Origin: Auanema rhodensis
Taxonomy: Eukaryota > Nematoda > Chromadorea > Rhabditida > Rhabditidae
DNA length: 64,000 nucleotides
Reading direction: 5' to 3'
Assembly (NCBI GenBank): GCA_964057225.1
Contig: OZ059894.1
Span: 7,760,131-7,824,130, forward strand
Made by a program: the position numbers and the translations under genes. How positions within the stretch are numbered: the stretch's first letter is position 1; each line of letters starts with the position of its first letter. The notes beneath the pieces are model-generated. The model made no database searches. It was not told the DNA's origin and saw nothing but the letters and a program-made list of their open reading frames with translations. Below, piece after piece: positions 58,934 to 64,000 of this stretch.

Positions 58934-60781
58934 ATGGGGCCTGTAGTTTTACGGGATAACCTTTGTGTGACCGGTGTTCATGCTTCATCACATGTTATGG
59001 CTGTAGGAAGAGATGGACAGCTAATCATCAAGTAATAAGCTCCGTTAGATTGCTATTGTGTTTGCAAAACTTGTTTTCAGAGTTTCAAATAGATCTTTAC
59101 TATATTATGACATCAATGATATTAGTATACAACGGCTGGAATTATCAAAAATGAATCCCATATATTCTGAATGTCAAGTAAATTCTATTTATTTCTCGAA
59201 TTCTTAATTCAAAAGTGAATTTCAGATTTTTGAAATATCATTCTTACGGAATGGTAATCTACTGTTAGTGTTAACACAATCATGTAGTAAAGAGATACTA
59301 ATATGTGAGGCAACCATTGACCTCCAAGAAAAACTCGTGGATATAAGTGGCACAGTTCATAAAACAAAAATTTATTTTAGGTAATAAAAAGAATTAGTTT
59401 TGATTTGTTTACAAACTTTTATTTTGAAGAGAAGAACGAAAGATTAGCTTAGTTCAAGATGAAGCCGGTGTTGTAATTGTTAGTTATCCCATTCGTTGGA
59501 AAACATCCGAGAATACCGTAGAATTATTTCATGCTAGCAATTTCTTAGAAGCATCAGCTGGAGAAAAGTATACAATTAGTCTTACAACAAAAGATAAAAT
59601 ATCAAGTAAGTTTTAAATAAGATATATTAGTTGTTTGATGTAAAGAATTTGTAGATGTGATCTTCTGTAACCCATTCATATCTAGAAATCATCTGTATCT
59701 CTTTGATGCAACAAATTTTTCCAGATTCCTCTTAGTTCCACTTACTGGTAAATGAAAAATTTACCCCAACTCTATATTCTCTAAAAATTATTCAGGAAGC
59801 AAATGTGGAAAATGTGAAGTTCGAAGTACTCATGGTGCTCCACCTAGTTACGAATATTTGTTAAAACCTTTGATAGTTTTTGAAGATTTTATTCTCATAT
59901 ATGCCCATATGCATCGATCTTCAATTCCAAATTTGCATATGCTGAACCTGACGTGAGTAATATCTTCAGATGCTCATGATATTAATTGACAAAAACTTCA
60001 GAAACTTGAAGTGGTATCCTTTGCATTTAGCTCTTTCTCATCATTATCCAGCTGGAAAAGTGTGTTTTGCAAAGGTATTTTCTGCCAAAATATCAATTAT
60101 TATATTCAATAATTCTAAGGCTTCTGAAGACGTCATCTATCTTCACGGTGATTGCAATGTTGCGAATTGTTTAGAAAAGTCTCACTTGTATCAAATCAAT
60201 GTTGATGCTATATCGGTAATCTTCAGAGAAATATGTGTGAAATTATTAAAAAAAATTAAATTACAGGCCCTACTTATGACTCGAACTCATACAACCTTGT
60301 CTGATAATCTATCTCTAAGTTCATTACCTAGGATGGTTCGAAGAACATCCTCATTATCACAAGTGCGCTTTTAAATAATAAAATTTGGAACTATATATCC
60401 AAATATCTTATTGGATAATTCTACAATTTTTCTTTTTAAGTTTTCTCTCGATAGTCCATCAGCAACTTCCACAACCTTCTTCCCTGCCAGTCCAGTTTGT
60501 ACAAAAGCTGCTGATCCTCCAATTCAAAGATATAAGAAGAGGATCGAAGTAAGCGATTACATAAGTTTTTTCTTGTAAATATTGTAATATGTATATTGTA
60601 TATTAGTTACAGAACAAAAATAATCGTTTTCCCTTGAGTAAATCGGCAGGTGGTGAAGAAGACAAGCTTCTCTACGATGAACCGTTGAAGAAAAGTAAGT
60701 TTATAGCTCTTTGATTGCACTGCTATAATTATAATTTGCACTTTTTAATATTTAAAAACAGAAATTGAAGCTATTGAATAA
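58934..60781 (+). CDS. Unrecognised protein, possibly beta-propeller (Kelch/WD-like)
   Basis: Exons: 58934-59031, 59081-59177, 59226-59380, 59430-59605, 59655-59747, 59796-59952, 60002-60074, 60120-60215, 60267-60362, 60441-60548, 60613-60694, 60762-60781 (stop 60779-60781). Start MGPVVLRDNLC lies 5 nt after an acceptor-like TTTTTTTAAAG. The sequence alternates short hydrophobic strands and polar turns (FEISFLRNGNLLLVL, VVIVSYPIRWK, HLYLFDATNFSRFLLVPL, NLKWYPLHLALSHHYPAGKV, DVIYLHGDCN), suggesting propeller blades, but I cannot assign a family. The C-terminal part is Ser-rich then basic. The last 20-nt exon gives a stop. Exon 60613-60694 could instead splice in frame to 61756, making one protein with the UBA/RING module. 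AATAAA occurs near 60923. Confidence 0.6.
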
Positions 60782-61755
60782 CATATTTTTTGGGAATGGA
60801 AGAAAATATTTTTTCATATGGTTTTTCCTAACTATAGAAAATAATTTTTTTCCCAATACTAGCAAAAATCACTGTCCAAAGCCTATATCTCGTACGTTTT
60901 TCTGTTTTTCTGTTTTAAAATGAAATAAAAAGGAAAGAGTTCAAAACTATTTCCATTATTTGGTTTATGTGCTGTTGGAGAAACAGTTTTTCAGCATTTT
61001 TTTTATTGTCAATGATCCGATAAAGGTAGACGAACATTGCTGTTAAGCATTGAACTGATTGTGTGCAAATCGTTTTCGTGAATATCTTATCATGTTTGTC
61101 CTCTCCTGAAAGTTGAAAATCATACAAATTATAGTAACAAATCTGTCGTATAAATTCGGAACGGAATCATTTTTCCATGCTGCCTGAGTTGTTTCCATAC
61201 CAGATTGGAGCTTTTTTTTTACTTTTTCGAGTAATTATTTGTTAAACCTAAATATAATTCCTAGTGATGGCAGTCATTTATTTTGAAAAAAAAAAGATAT
61301 AATCCATATCTGTATGATAAACTTGAAAAAAAAGTTGCAGCCAGTCTGATTTGCGACTAAGATGAGGTTTTTTTGAAAGAACAATAAGCATTTCCGACTC
61401 TATATTGGTCATCGATTTTACTGGGATACATAAACCAGTTAATCCGCTTTTAGTTCGATTTTACCGTCTTAACATAAAATGATCATGATATTACTGAACA
61501 TGATTTCAGTGTATGTTACGCATGTTTGGACTTAGATTGCCCAGATCGTATACAAGTTTTGTGTTTTAACTTAACCATAACCGTTTGATTTGAGTCATAT
61601 GCTTACTAATATTTTCTATTTATTCGTTTTATCTTTGTCCTTTATAGTATAACTTAGTATTTATATTTTTTAAATATTTCATGATTGCAATTATTTTTAT
61701 TTTCTCAGAAATTTGTTTTTATATTTTAAATTTTTTATGATTTTTTTCACTTTAG
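60782..61755. other. Spacer or large intron between propeller-like and UBA-RING exons
   Basis: AT-rich, with an AATAAA near 60923 that would end the upstream transcript. No coding exon is visible. It ends with the acceptor TTTCACTTTAG before 61756. Confidence 0.5.
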
Positions 61756-63792
61756 GTTCATCTTGTTCTTCTGTTCATTGGGGAGCAGATATGGCTGAAC
61801 AGAACGGATCATCCATGCAGGTAATTCTAAATAAATTTTTATATTTCTCATTATTTTTTGATATTTAATATGTAGAGACAAATGAAAACAGCTTTGGACA
61901 TGGGATATCCCGAGCAAGTAGTGATGGATGCATTCACCGCTAATGGTACTGCTTCAGGAGGAGTGAGTTGCTTTGTTTTGTTTTGTTTATATTCAGTTGT
62001 GAAAAAATTCAATAAAAAACATTCTGTTGCAGAATCCAAAGGAACTAGGACCATTTGATACTTATAACAATATGCTTGATGTTCTGCAACGTGTGTCTGG
62101 ACGTGGCTCCAGTGAAACAACTCGTTTCAGGCCTTTGTCAATTTATGATGAAAATGCTTCCAAGTTAGTACTCTATATTTTTTCATCTATATATGTTTAA
62201 TCATTAGTTTATGTATGAATTTTATTTGTTTATTTTTAAATTTAAACTATTTTCAGTGAAAATACTTATCGTTCCTTGAATGCTCATCCTCGATCCTCAT
62301 CTGTGAATCGATCCAGTTCTTTTTCTGGACCTCATTTAAGAAATGAGCAAGATCGTAAACAAGATTTGTGCAGAATTATAAATGCTTTGGATAAGGAAAA
62401 GGATCGAGATAAGCAAGAGTTTGAGCAACATTTCAGTATTATGAAGGTTTGGAATAGTTCTAGAAGAACTCTTAAAACGATAATGTTTTCAGAAAAAAAT
62501 TGAGGAACTTGAAAGCATATTAGAATCTACAAGAGAAGAGAAAAATCGTTTAAGTATAGATGATGAAACGAAGGTTTTTTAAAATTTTTGTCAGCAAACC
62601 TAAGAAGTTTTAGTCAAAAACCTTAAAAGAACAAATGGAGTTGATAACAAGATTGGAAATCAAATCTAAGTCACAAATCGAGGTTATAGATAAGTTGGTA
62701 AGAAGTGATAGTATAGTTAGTGAAAAGTTTGATCATGTTTTGTAGACAATTGATAAACTTAAGCTTGAACGGGATGTTGAGCGTCAGAAAGAGCTTGCTG
62801 ATCATAGAGGACTACAGTATCAAAACTTGCTCAGAGATAAAGATCGAGAAGAAGACACTTTGAAGAACCAGCTTGAACAACTTCGATCAGATTTGGAAAT
62901 TAAAAAATCCTTGTTAGATGAGCAAACTTCTATAACTAAACGATTGGAAGATCAACGCAATAGCTTGGTATGAACTTTTTTTTTTCAATTTTGAAGTTGT
63001 CCTGAACATTCTTCTCATTTATTTAAAAATTTTGGGTTAAATTCTTATCTATGGGAAGAAAAAAAACTTTTATTGGGTGAGCTCACTGTCCGGTTGCAGC
63101 AATCAAGCGTATTATTGGAGAAAATAGCTGAAACTTCGTCCATAATTCTTCAAAAGAAGGAAGAACATGATACAATACAAAAGGAACTTTTGGAAAATTC
63201 TATAAAACATCAGAAAGAAGTTCAGATAGAATTGGAGAAGATTCAAGAGCTGTATAAGCAAGTGGTTCGTACACATACATATCTTATGGAATGAAATAAG
63301 CATGATAGCAACTTACTAAACCTCTTAGTTCATGGGCTAGAATACCGTAATTAGTTTTGAAAAAATTGAATTTTTAGTTTTTTTGTCTTTAATTTTCCTT
63401 CTAAGTTTATAGTTGAATGTTTTCTTTTTAAATATATAAGAATATCAATTTCAGGTTACTCAGCTTCATTCAATGGAGAAAGAACATGAGAAAGAACTTC
63501 TAGAAAAACAACAAATTATTATTAAAATGGAAGAAAATGCTCTTAATATGTCGAGGCAAATATCTGTCTTATTAGACAAAGCTTCATCAGAATGCTGCAT
63601 ATGTTTAACAAATAAAGTAAGTTTAAAGTCGATTTTGTTCATTTCTTTCACTTCAATTACTTATTTCAGCCTAATATAGTTCTACAGCCTTGTAGACATT
63701 TGGTTGTTTGTACTGGATGCTTCCAAGATTCCATAACGCATTGCCCCACATGTCGCACTTTCATAGATGATACAATGGCTGTCTACACATGA
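61756..63792 (+). CDS. UBA + coiled-coil + C3HC4 RING protein (probable E3 ubiquitin ligase)
   Basis: Exons: 61756-61820 (ATG at 61792 if it starts here), 61876-61962, 62033-62163, 62257-62446, 62493-62573, 62614-62697, 62746-62967, 63100-63261, 63455-63616, 63670-63792. A UBA-like segment (MKTALDMGYPEQVVMDAF, then NNMLDVLQRV) has the MGY loop. A Ser-rich linker follows, then a long charged coiled coil (DKEKDRDKQEFEQH, KKIEELESILEST, LEKIQELYKQ, EKEHEKELLEKQ). It ends in a RING with CCIC, PCRHLVVCTGC and CPTC, placed within the last 50 residues as in IAP-type RINGs. UBA plus C-terminal RING suggests ubiquitin binding and transfer. No BIR domain is present. AATAAA is at 63934. In-frame joining to the upstream gene is possible. 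Confidence 0.75.
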
Positions 63793-63933
63793 TGATTCAA
63801 AAAAAATTGTTATTACCATTAGCACATCTGATTTTTCTTGAATACTCTTTGAATATTCTTTATTTGAAGATAATTATAACTTGCATATGTCTTTCGAAGT
63901 GCAAAATTATTACAACAGGTATATCATACGGTT

Positions 63934-63939
63934 AATAAA
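63934..63939 (+). terminator. AATAAA polyadenylation signal of the UBA-RING gene
   Basis: AATAAA 142 nt after the stop at 63792, in AT-rich DNA. Confidence 0.5.
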
Positions 63940-64000
63940 TTTTCATTTTTTTCTAGAATAATTAGAAAAAAATTATTTTGTGATGGTCTTAAACTTTTAT

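Overview
The window looks like nuclear DNA from a nematode. The sequence is AT-rich, most introns are 40-60 nt with TTTTCAG-like acceptors, and long GA/CT microsatellites are scattered through it. It also carries a nematode-type protein with repeated six-cysteine (C6/DUF281) modules, a Ly-6 protein of the ODR-2/HOT type, and several genes with a splice acceptor only 0-5 nt before the start codon, as expected for spliced-leader trans-splicing. I cannot name the species. Most genes are split into exons of 40-220 nt, so I built the models by following reading phase across splice sites. No transcript data were available.

Layout. 1-6745 (+): 3' part of a secreted mosaic gene with six C6 modules, a long Thr/Glu/Gly repeat, an alternative Pro/Tyr-rich last exon, and a thrombospondin-1-like end. 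7393-9548 (+): SIX1/2-class homeobox gene. 12958-17784 (+): a second SIX homeobox gene, probably SIX4/5 class (UNC-39-like). 18990-32310 (-): ODR-2/HOT-type Ly-6 gene of at least six small exons, one intron about 10 kb long, first exon not found. 32311-39937: no gene I can support. 39938-47635 (-): complete ASPP/APE-1 gene (17 coding exons, 717 aa). 47636-51774: no gene. 51775-55380 (-): complete CEBPZ/Noc1 ribosome-biogenesis gene (21 exons, 902 aa). 55572-57248 (-): complete protein farnesyltransferase beta subunit (10 exons, 394 aa). 58934-60781 (+): protein of unknown function, perhaps a beta-propeller. 61756-63792 (+): UBA + coiled-coil + C3HC4 RING protein, possibly the second half of the preceding gene.

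How they relate. The two SIX genes share three homeodomain exons of identical length and are a tandem pair. FNTB and CEBPZ lie head-to-tail 191 bp apart and the second starts directly at an acceptor AG, so they are an operon candidate. FNTB and the 58.9-kb gene diverge from a 1.7-kb spacer. The SIX4/5-like gene and the Ly-6 gene converge. I found no CRISPR array, rRNA, convincing tRNA or intact transposon.
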